Source: Flavobacteriales bacterium (lineage in GTDB: Bacteria; Bacteroidota; Bacteroidia; Flavobacteriales_D; Sanyastnellaceae). Taken from it: a stretch of DNA of 64,000 nucleotides. Location: the NCBI GenBank assembly GCA_020437755.1, contig JAGQVX010000003.1:1-64000 (forward strand). The letters are read 5' to 3'. A model generated the notes under the pieces. That model saw only the letters and a list, made by a program, of their open reading frames with translations, was not told the origin of the DNA and ran no database searches. Positions 36,375 to 45,308 of the stretch are shown here, piece by piece (the first letter of the stretch is position 1; each line of letters begins with the position of its first letter). A program made the translations under genes and the position numbers.

Positions 36375-37694
36375 ATGAATAAGGTCATTTTGTATGTGGG
36401 AACAGCGTTGTTCGGTTTGTTCGCTTTCCCCGCGAACGCTCAAATGATTTGGGATGATTTTGATAATCCCGAATTGATCATCTATGACTATTTCGATGGA
36501 GTAGGTTTCGATCAGGGATATGCCAATCCGTCAACTTCGGGTATTAATTCTTCGGCAATTTGCGCACAATACAATCGAAATCCGGGCGTATTGTACGATG
36601 TGATTGTAATCAATCCCGCCGGTGGTACTCAAATGAATGATTTGTCGGGATATGTCGATGGTTCGCAAAATATGACCGTTAAAGTATATAGTCCGGCGGC
36701 CGGAATTACGGTTCAAATAACGTTGGAAGACAACAACATTGCTGGTCCTACCAACTACCCATCGGGTCGCCACAGTGAGTATCAGGCTACTACTTCGGTT
36801 GCCAATGAATGGGAAACTTTGACGTTTGAACTGACCAACCAACCTGATTTGTCCATTACCAATACGCAGACCAACCAACTGGTATTGTTGTTTGATCCGG
36901 GTTCCCTGACCAACACGGTTTTTCTTTTCGATGACCTGATGGGGCCCGAATTTACCAACCCTTGTGATGGAGTTACACCGGATCCTGCAATAGGAGACGA
37001 TTTTGAATGTCAGCGCAATGTGTCGTACAACTTCGTGAACGGTACGCTCGGACTCGAAGCCAATCCGGCACCCGATGCGGTGAATGGTTCGGACGGATGT
37101 GCGCGATTTACGAAGTTCATTCCACCTACTAATGATGGTGCTTTTGGAGGAGACTTGAGTTTTCCTTTCAGCTCATCTACCTTCTCCACAGCGGCAATAG
37201 ACTTGTACAGTCCTGCCGGCGCTCAGGAGTTTATTATCATCTTCCAGGATGCTACCAACAATGACGTGGCTCAAACGAACGTGCTCACGGCGGCATCGGC
37301 CGGTTGGGTAACCTATGAGGCCGACCTGGGATTGGTATCTTCGGGAACAACCATTGCGAAATACGTGCTCCTGCTCAACCCGGCAACGGATACAGAAGAT
37401 TACATTTTTCTGGACAACTTCCGATTTGGCGTAGGATCAATCAACGTGGAAGAAGGTCAGGTTCAACGTATTGAAGTATATCCGGTGCCCGTTGCGGACC
37501 AATTCAACATTGGAACTCCTCTCAGCAACGCCACTATTGAGGTACGCGATATGAAAGGCAGCCTTGTGTGGTCGCAAAGTCAAGTTACATCGTCAAACTG
37601 TGTTGTAGATAGTTCTACCTGGACAGAAGGTGTTTATATGTTGACTGTTCGACAGGACAATGGTGATGTACTCATTCGTAAAATTGTCAAGTAG
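36375..37694 (+). CDS. Secreted CBM-like protein with T9SS sorting domain
   Basis: The 439-residue protein has a signal (MNKVILYVGTALFGLFAFPANAQ), then two jelly-roll domains of similar layout: WDDFDNPELIIYDYFDG... ending FLFDDLMGPEF, and IGDDFECQRNVSYNFVNG... ending FLDNFRFGVG. A T9SS type A C-terminal domain closes the protein (IEVYPVPVADQFNIGTPL ... LIRKIVK). It has no catalytic motif and is likely a secreted or surface glucan-binding protein. It opens the second transcription unit of the locus and is followed closely by GH16. Confidence 0.8.
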   Translation: MNKVILYVGTALFGLFAFPANAQMIWDDFDNPELIIYDYFDGVGFDQGYANPSTSGINSSAICAQYNRNPGVLYDVIVINPAGGTQMNDLSGYVDGSQNMTVKVYSPAAGITVQITLEDNNIAGPTNYPSGRHSEYQATTSVANEWETLTFELTNQPDLSITNTQTNQLVLLFDPGSLTNTVFLFDDLMGPEFTNPCDGVTPDPAIGDDFECQRNVSYNFVNGTLGLEANPAPDAVNGSDGCARFTKFIPPTNDGAFGGDLSFPFSSSTFSTAAIDLYSPAGAQEFIIIFQDATNNDVAQTNVLTAASAGWVTYEADLGLVSSGTTIAKYVLLLNPATDTEDYIFLDNFRFGVGSINVEEGQVQRIEVYPVPVADQFNIGTPLSNATIEVRDMKGSLVWSQSQVTSSNCVVDSSTWTEGVYMLTVRQDNGDVLIRKIVK

Positions 37695-37698
37695 TCCG

Positions 37699-38511
37699 TT
37701 GAAATTCAGATCATCCATATCCATTTCTGTTGTGGCCCTGCTGGTTTTGACTTTGGCAGGTTGCAAGCAAAGTGATCCTGTTGAAGGGGAACTCTTTCTC
37801 GTGTGGTCCGATGAATTTGATGGTACAGAATTGGACGACAACAAGTGGGAGGCTATGATTGGTGATGGTTCCAATTATGGACTTTGGCTTTGGGGAAACA
37901 ATGAAGAACAGTACTATCGAGCGGAGAATGCCACGGTTTCGGGAGGATATCTGAAGATTAAGGCACAGGCACAGGAGTTTGGCGGACAGGATTATACCTC
38001 TGCCCGGATTCGAACAAAGGAGAAAGGAGATTTTAAGTATGGCCGTGTTGAAGCTTCCATTCGCATGGATGCTGTTGGTGGTCTGTGGCATGCGTTCTGG
38101 ATGCTCCCCACAGATGCGGTGGCGTCGTGGCCCGTTAGCGGTGAAATTGATATCATGGAATATGTGGGAAATCAGCCCGATGAGGTGTTGACTACGCTGC
38201 ATTTTGCCGATCAGTTTGGTAACCACCAGTACGAAGGTGAACCTCATGCCTTTGTCAATCAGAACGACTTTCATGAATTTGCCATGGAGTGGGATGAGAA
38301 CGAAATCGTGTGGTTCATAGATGATGAAAAAGTATACACCTTGTTTCGTCCGCAAATCGCTACCTGGCCCTTTGATGCCCAGTTTCATATTTTGCTCAAT
38401 GTCGCAGTGGGTGGAAATTTGGGAGGTGAAGTCAACCAAGCGGCCTTATCGGTTCCTCGCTACATGTATGTGGACTATGTGCGGGTTTATCAACGTCAGC
38501 AAGAATCTTGA
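37699..38511 (+). CDS. Glycoside hydrolase family 16 lipoprotein (laminarinase-like)
   Basis: This endo-beta-glucanase of the GH16 fold has the catalytic signature GEIDIMEYVGN intact. It is preceded by FLVWSDEFDGTELDDNKWE and by NNEEQYYRAENA, the pattern of the beta-1,3-glucanase branch. The TTG at 37699 gives an ideal SPII signal (SISISVVALLVLTLAGC) and a 4-bp gap to the upstream stop; an ATG at 37660 would overlap the previous gene by 35 bp. It should cut laminarin-type glucan at the cell surface. Substrate is inferred from branch pattern and neighbours. Confidence 0.9.
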   Translation: MKFRSSISISVVALLVLTLAGCKQSDPVEGELFLVWSDEFDGTELDDNKWEAMIGDGSNYGLWLWGNNEEQYYRAENATVSGGYLKIKAQAQEFGGQDYTSARIRTKEKGDFKYGRVEASIRMDAVGGLWHAFWMLPTDAVASWPVSGEIDIMEYVGNQPDEVLTTLHFADQFGNHQYEGEPHAFVNQNDFHEFAMEWDENEIVWFIDDEKVYTLFRPQIATWPFDAQFHILLNVAVGGNLGGEVNQAALSVPRYMYVDYVRVYQRQQES

Positions 38512-38514
38512 TCA

Positions 38515-39792
38515 ATGAACATTTGGAAGACATATGGATGTTGGTTCGCAATGGTTTTGCTCTCGGTTTCGGGGAGTGCAGGATCGCATGTTGAGGTGAT
38601 CCAAACTGAGACCGGGTATCAATTGTTGTACAACGGTGAGCCCTATTTCGTCAAAGGCGCGGGAGGAACCGTTGAGATGGATGTGCTGAAGAACTATGGC
38701 GGCAACTCCATTCGCACCTGGGGTGTTATGGACAATACCGATGAAATTCTAGATGAAGCATTACGTCACGGACTCACAGTGACCTTCGGTATATGGATGG
38801 GGCAGGAAAGGCAAGGATTTGATTATTCCAATAAAGGGGCAATTGAGGCACAAGTAGAGTATTTCAGATCCATCGTTCGAAAGTATAAAGATCATCCTGC
38901 CATCCTCGTTTGGGGCGTGGGCAACGAAGTTGATCTCGACTACACCAATTTCGATGTATGGATGTATCTCGAAGAATTGTGCAAGATGATTAAAGAAGAG
39001 GATCCCAATCATCCCACAATGACCGTTACTGCCGGATTGGATGTAGCTGAGGTTAAGCTCATACAGAAGTTTGTCCCCAGCGTCGATATTTTAGGTGTTA
39101 ATACCTACGGAGATATCTCCTACCTGCCCGAAGCCATGCGCTCTTACGGATGGACCAAGCCATACATGGTTACCGAATGGGGTCCCTATGGCTGGTGGGA
39201 GGTTGAACGCACAAATTGGGGGGCATCCATTGAGCAAACCAGCACAAGCAAAGCAGAAACATACGATGTGAGCATGAAGGCCATTCTCTCGGATCCACAA
39301 AATTGCCTGGGATCGTATGTCTTTTTGTGGGGGCAGAAACAAGAACACACCTCAACCTGGTTTGGCTTATTTACCGAGGATGGTCAGGAAACAGGAGCCA
39401 TGGATGTTCTGTGTAAAGCATGGACCGGAGAGTTGCCAGAAAATACGGCACCACGAATGACCGTTTTTTCGCTGGACGGTAAGTCGGCCTATGATAATAT
39501 CACTGTAAAATCGGGTCAGTCAATGATTGGAAATGCCCGGGTGATGGATGATCAGGACGATACCATTGTTTACACATGGCAGGTTATTCCCGAAAGCACG
39601 GACAAGAAAACAGGGGGGGATGCGGAACGCGCACCCAAACCTGTGAAAGGCGTGTTTTCGCGCGATTCTAAACTCAAGGACTCCGTTTCATTCGTAGTTC
39701 AGGAGCCGGGGCAGTACAGGTTGTTTCTGTTTGCTTCGGACGGAAAAGGTAAAGTGGCAACAGGGAATATACCCTTTAAAGTAGTAGAGTGA
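38515..39792 (+). CDS. Clan-A (TIM-barrel) glycosidase, secreted
   Basis: The 425-residue protein has a signal (FAMVLLSVSGSAGS), then a GH2/GH5-like TIM barrel: YFVKGAGGTVEMDVLKNYGGNSIRTW, acid/base Glu in LVWGVGNEVDLD, and nucleophile Glu in YMVTEWGPYGWWEV. A C-terminal beta-sandwich (about residues 305-425) resembles an Ig/FnIII domain. Clan-A families differ mainly outside these motifs, so the exact GH number is open. Context suggests a glucanase or glucosidase that helps degrade beta-glucan. It is linked to the kinase by a GTGA overlap. Confidence 0.82.
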   Translation: MNIWKTYGCWFAMVLLSVSGSAGSHVEVIQTETGYQLLYNGEPYFVKGAGGTVEMDVLKNYGGNSIRTWGVMDNTDEILDEALRHGLTVTFGIWMGQERQGFDYSNKGAIEAQVEYFRSIVRKYKDHPAILVWGVGNEVDLDYTNFDVWMYLEELCKMIKEEDPNHPTMTVTAGLDVAEVKLIQKFVPSVDILGVNTYGDISYLPEAMRSYGWTKPYMVTEWGPYGWWEVERTNWGASIEQTSTSKAETYDVSMKAILSDPQNCLGSYVFLWGQKQEHTSTWFGLFTEDGQETGAMDVLCKAWTGELPENTAPRMTVFSLDGKSAYDNITVKSGQSMIGNARVMDDQDDTIVYTWQVIPESTDKKTGGDAERAPKPVKGVFSRDSKLKDSVSFVVQEPGQYRLFLFASDGKGKVATGNIPFKVVE

Positions 39793-40667
39793 AAGGATAC
39801 AGAATAATAGCAGATAGCGGATCAACGAAGACCGATTGGGTAATCACACATCACAATCAATCAATTGTTGGTAAGGTTCATACCATGGGGTTCAATCCCT
39901 ATTTTCAAACCACAGAGTTCATTCGCTCTGAGGTGCAAAAGGGCTTCGAAACTGCAGGTTTCGACAGGGAAAGTGTGAGTGAAATACACTTTTATGGCGC
40001 GGGCTGTTCCTCTATGGAGAAGAGTTTAATTGTGGAGAAAGCCCTCGCAGGGGCATTCCCCAATGCTGAAATTCACGTGGATCACGACCTGATCGCAGCG
40101 GCGAGAGCTACATTGGGAACGCATGACGGCATTGCCTGCATTCTCGGAACAGGTGCCAATAGTTGCGTGTGGCAAGGGGGCAAGGTAGTTCACAACATTC
40201 CGTCTCATGGCTATATTTTCGGTGATGAAGGAAGTGGGTCCTACCTGGGTATTCGGCTGGTGAAACTCTACGTGGAAAACAGACTCGACCGGGAACTGAC
40301 CGGGCAGTTTGAAGATATGTTCCGACTTTCTCGTGAGGAAATCATCAATAAAACCTACCGTGAGCCCAATCCGAATGTTTTCCTGGCATCCTTTGCTTCG
40401 TTCTTTTCAGGTCGGATTCAACACCCCATATTGGAGCAAATCATGCGCACCGGATTTGAAGATTTCTTCAAAATCCGGGTAGCACTCTATCCCAATTTTC
40501 AATCGTATCCACTGGGATTCGTCGGGTCAATTGCCTTTTACTACCGCAACATTCTTGAGGAAGTGGCCGATCAATACGGAATGAAGATCCATAAGTTCAC
40601 CAAGTGTCCGATCGATGACCTTGTTGAGTTTCATATCAAGAATCCTACGGCCCATCTTATTGATTAA
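39789..40667 (+). CDS. BadF/BadG-type ATPase sugar kinase (GlcNAc-kinase family)
   Basis: This 292-residue ASKHA-fold kinase has ADSGSTKTDWVI (phosphate 1), ACILGTGANSCVW (phosphate 2) and GYIFGDEGSGSYLG (adenosine region), as in N-acetylglucosamine kinases of Bacteroidota. The GTG start overlaps the glycosidase stop. It is followed by zwf, pgl, edd and eda, which use glucose-6-phosphate, and no other kinase is present, so it may serve as glucokinase here. That is inference; GlcNAc remains possible. Confidence 0.85.
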   Translation: MKGYRIIADSGSTKTDWVITHHNQSIVGKVHTMGFNPYFQTTEFIRSEVQKGFETAGFDRESVSEIHFYGAGCSSMEKSLIVEKALAGAFPNAEIHVDHDLIAAARATLGTHDGIACILGTGANSCVWQGGKVVHNIPSHGYIFGDEGSGSYLGIRLVKLYVENRLDRELTGQFEDMFRLSREEIINKTYREPNPNVFLASFASFFSGRIQHPILEQIMRTGFEDFFKIRVALYPNFQSYPLGFVGSIAFYYRNILEEVADQYGMKIHKFTKCPIDDLVEFHIKNPTAHLID

Positions 40668-40741
40668 CAGTGACTATGCTTAACTTTAGTAGCTGGATAG
40701 CGTATACTATTCGGCAGTCTCAGCTTGCAGTTAAAAAAGAA

Positions 40742-40758
40742 ATTGTAAAAAATACAAT
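40742..40758 (+). promoter_or_regulatory. Operator palindrome ATTGT-N7-ACAAT before zwf
   Basis: ATTGT AAAAAAT ACAAT is a perfect 17-bp palindrome with a 7-bp spacer. It covers the -33 TTG (40743-40745) of the zwf promoter, so a bound regulator would compete with RNA polymerase. Confidence 0.65.
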
Positions 40759-40774
40759 AAGTTACTTATCTTTG
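40743..40774 (+). promoter_or_regulatory. Promoter of the zwf-pgl-edd-eda operon
   Basis: TTG (40743-40745), 21 bp, then TATCTTTG (40767-40774), matching the Bacteroidota consensus. The ATG of zwf is 15 bp downstream. The 122-bp gap after the kinase stop also supports a separate transcription start. Confidence 0.75.
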
Positions 40775-40789
40775 AGTTAATCATAGAAT

Positions 40790-42274
40790 ATGTCGTTCAA
40801 ATCATTCTCTCTAGTCATTTTTGGTGGAGACGGGGATCTCGCCCTGCGAAAGATATTTCCTGCGATCTACTACCGGATTAAAGACAAACAAATCAGTGCA
40901 GGAAATCAAGTGCTGGCTGTGTCCCGGACAGAAATGGACACCGATACATTCATGGCTTTGGTTGTTTCACACCTCCAAAAGCATATCGAGAATTTGGACG
41001 CAGAAGCGCTGGAAATCTTTACTTCCATGATTTCCTTCATTAGTGCCGATCTTACAAAAGCAGAAGACTATGTGCCCATAAAAAAAGCGTTGGAAGAAGC
41101 AGCGTTGAGTCAGACGTTGTTTTATTACTCCACACCTTCTTCTTTATTCGGTACCATTTCGAGGTTGCTTCATGCCAATTCAATTCTCAACGATTCTTCC
41201 AAGGTTATTCTGGAAAAACCACTGGGTCTCGATTTGAACTCTTTTGAAGAGATTAATACGGAATTATCGAGGTACTTCGCGGAGCCTCAGATGTATCGCA
41301 TCGACCACTACCTCGGAAAGGAAACGGTACAAAACCTCATGGTGCTGCGCTTTGCCAACCACTTGTTTGAATTGGCCTGGAATGCGCAAAACATTGATAA
41401 CGTCCAAATAACTGTGGCTGAGTCGATTGGTGTAGAGAAACGAAAGGAGTTCTATGATGCATGCGGGGCGTTGAAGGATATGGTACAAAACCATTTGCTG
41501 CAGTTGCTTTGTCTGGTGGCTATGGAACCCCCGGCTACCCTCACGGCCGACAATGTACGCGATGAAAAGCTCAAGGTGCTGAAGTCGTTGCGCACGTACA
41601 ATCCGGGCAACGTACGCAAGTGGACCGTCAAAGGACAATACGCGCGAGGAGAGGTAGCCGATCAGCAGGTCAATTCATACCAGGAAGACATTGGTTCGTA
41701 CGACTCATCTACCGAGACTTTTGTGGCTCTGCGAACGTATATTGACAACTGGCGATGGGCGGGTGTGCCGTTCTATCTGCGCACCGGTAAGCGCTTGGAA
41801 AAAAGGTATTCCGAAATCGTCATTAACTTCAAAAGAGTACCGCACAATGTATTCCCTGCGGGCCCGAAAATCGATCGGAATAAGTTGATTATTCGCCTGC
41901 AACCTGAAGAGCATATCGAACTGGTGCAAATGGCAAAAACTCCCGGACCTGGTGGTTATCGCTACGAACCGGTGTCACTGAAACTCGATTTTATCGACAG
42001 CTTCGACCGGCGGTTCCCGGAGGCTTACGAGCGCCTGTTGATGGATGTGGTGCGCGGCAATCAAACGCTCTTTATGCGCGCCGATGAAGTGCGGGCTTCC
42101 TGGAAATGGATCCATTCCATTACCGATAGCTGGAACAAAACCAGTCAGGAAGTGGTGCTCTATAAATCCGGTTCAAAAGGTCCCGGCGATAAAGTGATGG
42201 AGCCCGGGGATGAGTGGTACGAATCTAAAAATGGCCATGACGCAAAGAAAGTTTCTAAGTTCTTCGGAACTTGA
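40790..42274 (+). CDS. zwf: Glucose-6-phosphate 1-dehydrogenase
   Basis: Zwf oxidises glucose-6-phosphate to 6-phosphogluconolactone with NAD(P)+. The 494-residue protein has the nucleotide-binding start VIFGGDGDLALRKIFPAIY and the active-site signature YRIDHYLGKETVQN. It also has conserved EKPLGLDL and PFYLRTGKRL. It is the first gene of a four-gene Entner-Doudoroff operon and overlaps pgl by 44 bp. Coenzyme preference cannot be decided here. Confidence 0.97.
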   Translation: MSFKSFSLVIFGGDGDLALRKIFPAIYYRIKDKQISAGNQVLAVSRTEMDTDTFMALVVSHLQKHIENLDAEALEIFTSMISFISADLTKAEDYVPIKKALEEAALSQTLFYYSTPSSLFGTISRLLHANSILNDSSKVILEKPLGLDLNSFEEINTELSRYFAEPQMYRIDHYLGKETVQNLMVLRFANHLFELAWNAQNIDNVQITVAESIGVEKRKEFYDACGALKDMVQNHLLQLLCLVAMEPPATLTADNVRDEKLKVLKSLRTYNPGNVRKWTVKGQYARGEVADQQVNSYQEDIGSYDSSTETFVALRTYIDNWRWAGVPFYLRTGKRLEKRYSEIVINFKRVPHNVFPAGPKIDRNKLIIRLQPEEHIELVQMAKTPGPGGYRYEPVSLKLDFIDSFDRRFPEAYERLLMDVVRGNQTLFMRADEVRASWKWIHSITDSWNKTSQEVVLYKSGSKGPGDKVMEPGDEWYESKNGHDAKKVSKFFGT

Positions 42275-42926
42275 TCAGGCATTCGCCAAATGGATAACCG
42301 ACACTCTAAGCGCTGCTATAGTTGCCGGAGAGGAACCCGTGATCTTGTTTTCGGGAGGGTCCACACCGGCAGGATTGCTGAAACTCCTTGCAAAATCTAC
42401 CCTTACATGGACCCGAGTAAAGGTGGGCCTTGTTGACGATCGGATGGTACCCCTTTCCAGTGAGTTTTCTAACGGTCGGATGATTCAAACCCTTTTGATC
42501 GATGCCCTTCCGGAGTCCAACCGTCCACGATTCATGAACCTGGTGACTCACCCGTACAATGCTTCCAACAATTTGGCGCATGCCATAAAATCAGCCCAAG
42601 AATACGGCACCCCGTGTATTACCATATTAGGAATGGGCGCGGATGGACATTTTGCATCCTTATTTCCGGGGGACGATGCCTCAACACGGGCGCTGAAAGA
42701 GATCGTTACCGAGGCTGTTCTATACACGCAGGCACCTTCCAACCCGCGTTTCCGCATATCACACTCATGGGCCTATCTTAAAAAATCGAAACATTTGATG
42801 CTCCATTTTACGGGTGTGGAAAAAATGCATTTATTGGAAGAACATGAGCAGCGGGAACCAAAACTCCCCATCGATTATTTAGTAGAAGACACTCAAGTAA
42901 GTCCGGTTTTATATTGGGCACCTTAA
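42231..42926 (+). CDS. pgl: 6-Phosphogluconolactonase
   Basis: Pgl hydrolyses 6-phosphogluconolactone to 6-phosphogluconate. The 231-residue protein shows FSGGSTPAGLLKLLAK near the N-terminus and LGMGADGHFASLFPGDDAST in the middle, the two family motifs. The start at ATG 42231 lies inside the end of zwf; ATG 42237 is equally possible. Two CATTTG mini-hairpins fall in its coding region (42278 and 42570). It ends 9 bp before edd. Confidence 0.93.
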   Translation: MAMTQRKFLSSSELDQAFAKWITDTLSAAIVAGEEPVILFSGGSTPAGLLKLLAKSTLTWTRVKVGLVDDRMVPLSSEFSNGRMIQTLLIDALPESNRPRFMNLVTHPYNASNNLAHAIKSAQEYGTPCITILGMGADGHFASLFPGDDASTRALKEIVTEAVLYTQAPSNPRFRISHSWAYLKKSKHLMLHFTGVEKMHLLEEHEQREPKLPIDYLVEDTQVSPVLYWAP

Positions 42927-42935
42927 ATTGGCACT

Positions 42936-44732
42936 ATGAATCGCACAGTCCAGGAAGTTACACAACGCATTATTGATCGCAGCAAGGCTAAACGCGAAGC
43001 TTACCTCAGCCTCATGCAAAGGCAGGAAGAAGATACCCGGTCACGGTCGGTACTATCATGCGGTAATCTGGCTCACGCGTTCGCGGCCTGCAACCTCACG
43101 GAAAAGGAACGACTTTCGGAGAATGCCGTTGCTAATTTGGCCATTGTTTCGGCCTACAACGATATGCTTTCGGCCCATAAAACGTACGAAAACTATCCGG
43201 ATCAGATTCGACAAACTGCCCTTGAAAATGGAGCTGTTGCCCAGTTTGCCGGCGGAGTGCCTGCCATGTGCGATGGCGTGACACAAGGTCAAACGGGAAT
43301 GGAACTATCCCTCCTCAGCCGGGAAGTTATTGCTCTTTCTACTGCAGTTGCCCTGTCACACAACATGTTTGACGGAGTTATGTGTCTGGGGATCTGCGAC
43401 AAAATCGTACCGGGACTCTTGATGGGAGCGTTGAAATTTGGGCACTTGCCTACCATTTTTATTCCGGGAGGCCCCATGAAATCGGGGATTACCAATGATG
43501 AGAAAGCCGCTATTCGCGAACGATTTGCCAATGGCGAAATAGGTCGCGAGGAGTTGTTGAAAGGCGAGTCGGCATCTTATCATTCCGTCGGTACATGTAC
43601 CTTTTACGGCACGGCCAACAGCAACCAGATGCTCATGGAAATCATGGGGCTCCACCTTCCGGGTTCATCGTTTGTGAATCCTGATACACCACTGCGCCAT
43701 GCACTTACCGATGAGGCCGTAAAACAACTCATTCATAACACGCGTGCCGAATCAAGGATGCCCCTCTATAAAGTATTTGATGAAAGGACGCTGGTCAACG
43801 GCATTGTAGGGCTTCTGGCTACCGGAGGCTCTACCAACCATACTCTGCACTTGGTAGCAATAGCGCGTTGCGCGGGTATGCATCTGGAGTGGCAGGACAT
43901 CAGCGACTTGTCGGCCGTGATTCCTTCCATTACAAAGGTCTATCCCAATGGAAAGGCCGATGTAAATCATTTCCATGCTGCCGGAGGAATGCCATTCGTA
44001 ATACGCACCTTGTTGGATCAAGGTCTCCTGCATCGCGATGTGAACACTGTGGTGGGCTTTGGTCTTGACCTATATACGCGGGAACCTGTATTGAACAGTG
44101 GTCATCTTGAGTTCCGACAAGGCGCGGAAGTATCTCTTGATGATTCGGTTATTCGTCCGGCAAACAATCCGTTTGATGCCGAAGGGGGAATCAAAGTTAT
44201 CCACGGTGATCTGGGGGTGGGTATCGTAAAAGTATCCGCTGTCTCATCTGATCATCGGGTAGTAGAAGCGCCCGCGGTGGTGTTTGAAGATCAGGATGAT
44301 TTGATCCGGGCCTTTAAAGCTGGGAAGCTCAATCGCGACTTTATAGCTGTGGTTCGCTATCAGGGGCCACAAGCGAAGGGCATGCCTGAGTTGCACAAGT
44401 TGACGCCCACGCTCAGCATTCTGCAACATAATGGTTACCGGGTAGCGTTGGTTACCGACGGACGAATGTCGGGCGCTTCGGGCAAGGTCCCGGCAGCCAT
44501 ACATATCAGTCCGGAAGCCCTGTGTGGCGGTGCAATCGGACTAATTCAAGACGGTGATATGCTTCGGCTGGACTGCAATTCGGGAGAATTGTTGTGGTTG
44601 AATAAAGAAGAAGCAGGCATGCGCCAAATGGAAGCCCCCACATCAGAGCAGGCAGGTTGTGGAAGAGAGTTGTTCGATCCTTTGAGACGACAGTTATCTG
44701 CAAGTGATCAAGGGGCAACATTATTTGATTAA
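42936..44732 (+). CDS. edd: Phosphogluconate dehydratase
   Basis: Edd converts 6-phosphogluconate to 2-keto-3-deoxy-6-phosphogluconate using a [4Fe-4S] cluster. The 598-residue protein carries [37 protein letters not shown] and [13 protein letters not shown], which hold the cluster and Mg ligands, and the C-terminal [22 protein letters not shown]. It is clearly Edd rather than the related IlvD by length and motif context. It sits between pgl and eda. Confidence 0.96.
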   Translation: MNRTVQEVTQRIIDRSKAKREAYLSLMQRQEEDTRSRSVLSCGNLAHAFAACNLTEKERLSENAVANLAIVSAYNDMLSAHKTYENYPDQIRQTALENGAVAQFAGGVPAMCDGVTQGQTGMELSLLSREVIALSTAVALSHNMFDGVMCLGICDKIVPGLLMGALKFGHLPTIFIPGGPMKSGITNDEKAAIRERFANGEIGREELLKGESASYHSVGTCTFYGTANSNQMLMEIMGLHLPGSSFVNPDTPLRHALTDEAVKQLIHNTRAESRMPLYKVFDERTLVNGIVGLLATGGSTNHTLHLVAIARCAGMHLEWQDISDLSAVIPSITKVYPNGKADVNHFHAAGGMPFVIRTLLDQGLLHRDVNTVVGFGLDLYTREPVLNSGHLEFRQGAEVSLDDSVIRPANNPFDAEGGIKVIHGDLGVGIVKVSAVSSDHRVVEAPAVVFEDQDDLIRAFKAGKLNRDFIAVVRYQGPQAKGMPELHKLTPTLSILQHNGYRVALVTDGRMSGASGKVPAAIHISPEALCGGAIGLIQDGDMLRLDCNSGELLWLNKEEAGMRQMEAPTSEQAGCGRELFDPLRRQLSASDQGATLFD

Positions 44733-44736
44733 AACG

Positions 44737-45303
44737 ATGAACGAACAGTTTGGAATACGCGAGATCCTTACAAATCACCCCATTGTTCCGGTGTGTGTTG
44801 AGGATGACCCGGCTAGAATTGAACGGGTAATGGAGAAGCTTGAAGCTTCAGGCATTCACTGTATTGAAATCACCTTACGTTCGGCAGGGGCTTTTGAAGT
44901 TATTCAGAAGGCACTGGAGGTTCGAAATGAGGGCTTTTCAATTGGCGTTGGAACCATTATTTCTTCAGAGCAAGTGGAACGCTGCGCCACTTTAGGGGTG
45001 GATTTCATGGTTTCTCCCGGACTGACATCGCATTTGGCGGATGCCTTTAAAATGGCCAAAGTTCCTTTCTTGCCCGGAGTAATGACGTCTTCCGAAATCA
45101 TTGCAGGGCTTGAATACGGATTGGATACATTCAAGTTGTTTCCTTTCAATTTAGCCGGCGGAGAAAAAGCACTACAGACGTACGGCAGCGTATTTCCCCA
45201 TGTAAAATTTTGCCCCACCGGAGGAGTGAATCAGGAAATTGCCGAGCGCATTCTGCAAGCACAGAACGTTATTGCCGTAGGAGGAACCTGGATGTTGAAG
45301 TAA
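44737..45303 (+). CDS. eda: 2-Dehydro-3-deoxy-phosphogluconate aldolase
   Basis: Eda splits KDPG into pyruvate and glyceraldehyde-3-phosphate through a Schiff-base lysine. The start gives MNEQFGIREILTNHPIVPV, 4 bp after the edd stop; an in-frame GTG at 44704 would overlap edd. Motifs include IEITLRSAGAFEVI, VGVGTIISSEQ, FMVSPGLTSHLADAF and the lysine in DTFKLFPFNLAGG. The 188-residue size is slightly short but complete. It is the last gene of the operon and converges with the secreted GH16. Confidence 0.95.
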   Translation: MNEQFGIREILTNHPIVPVCVEDDPARIERVMEKLEASGIHCIEITLRSAGAFEVIQKALEVRNEGFSIGVGTIISSEQVERCATLGVDFMVSPGLTSHLADAFKMAKVPFLPGVMTSSEIIAGLEYGLDTFKLFPFNLAGGEKALQTYGSVFPHVKFCPTGGVNQEIAERILQAQNVIAVGGTWMLK

Positions 45304-45308
45304 AGACG

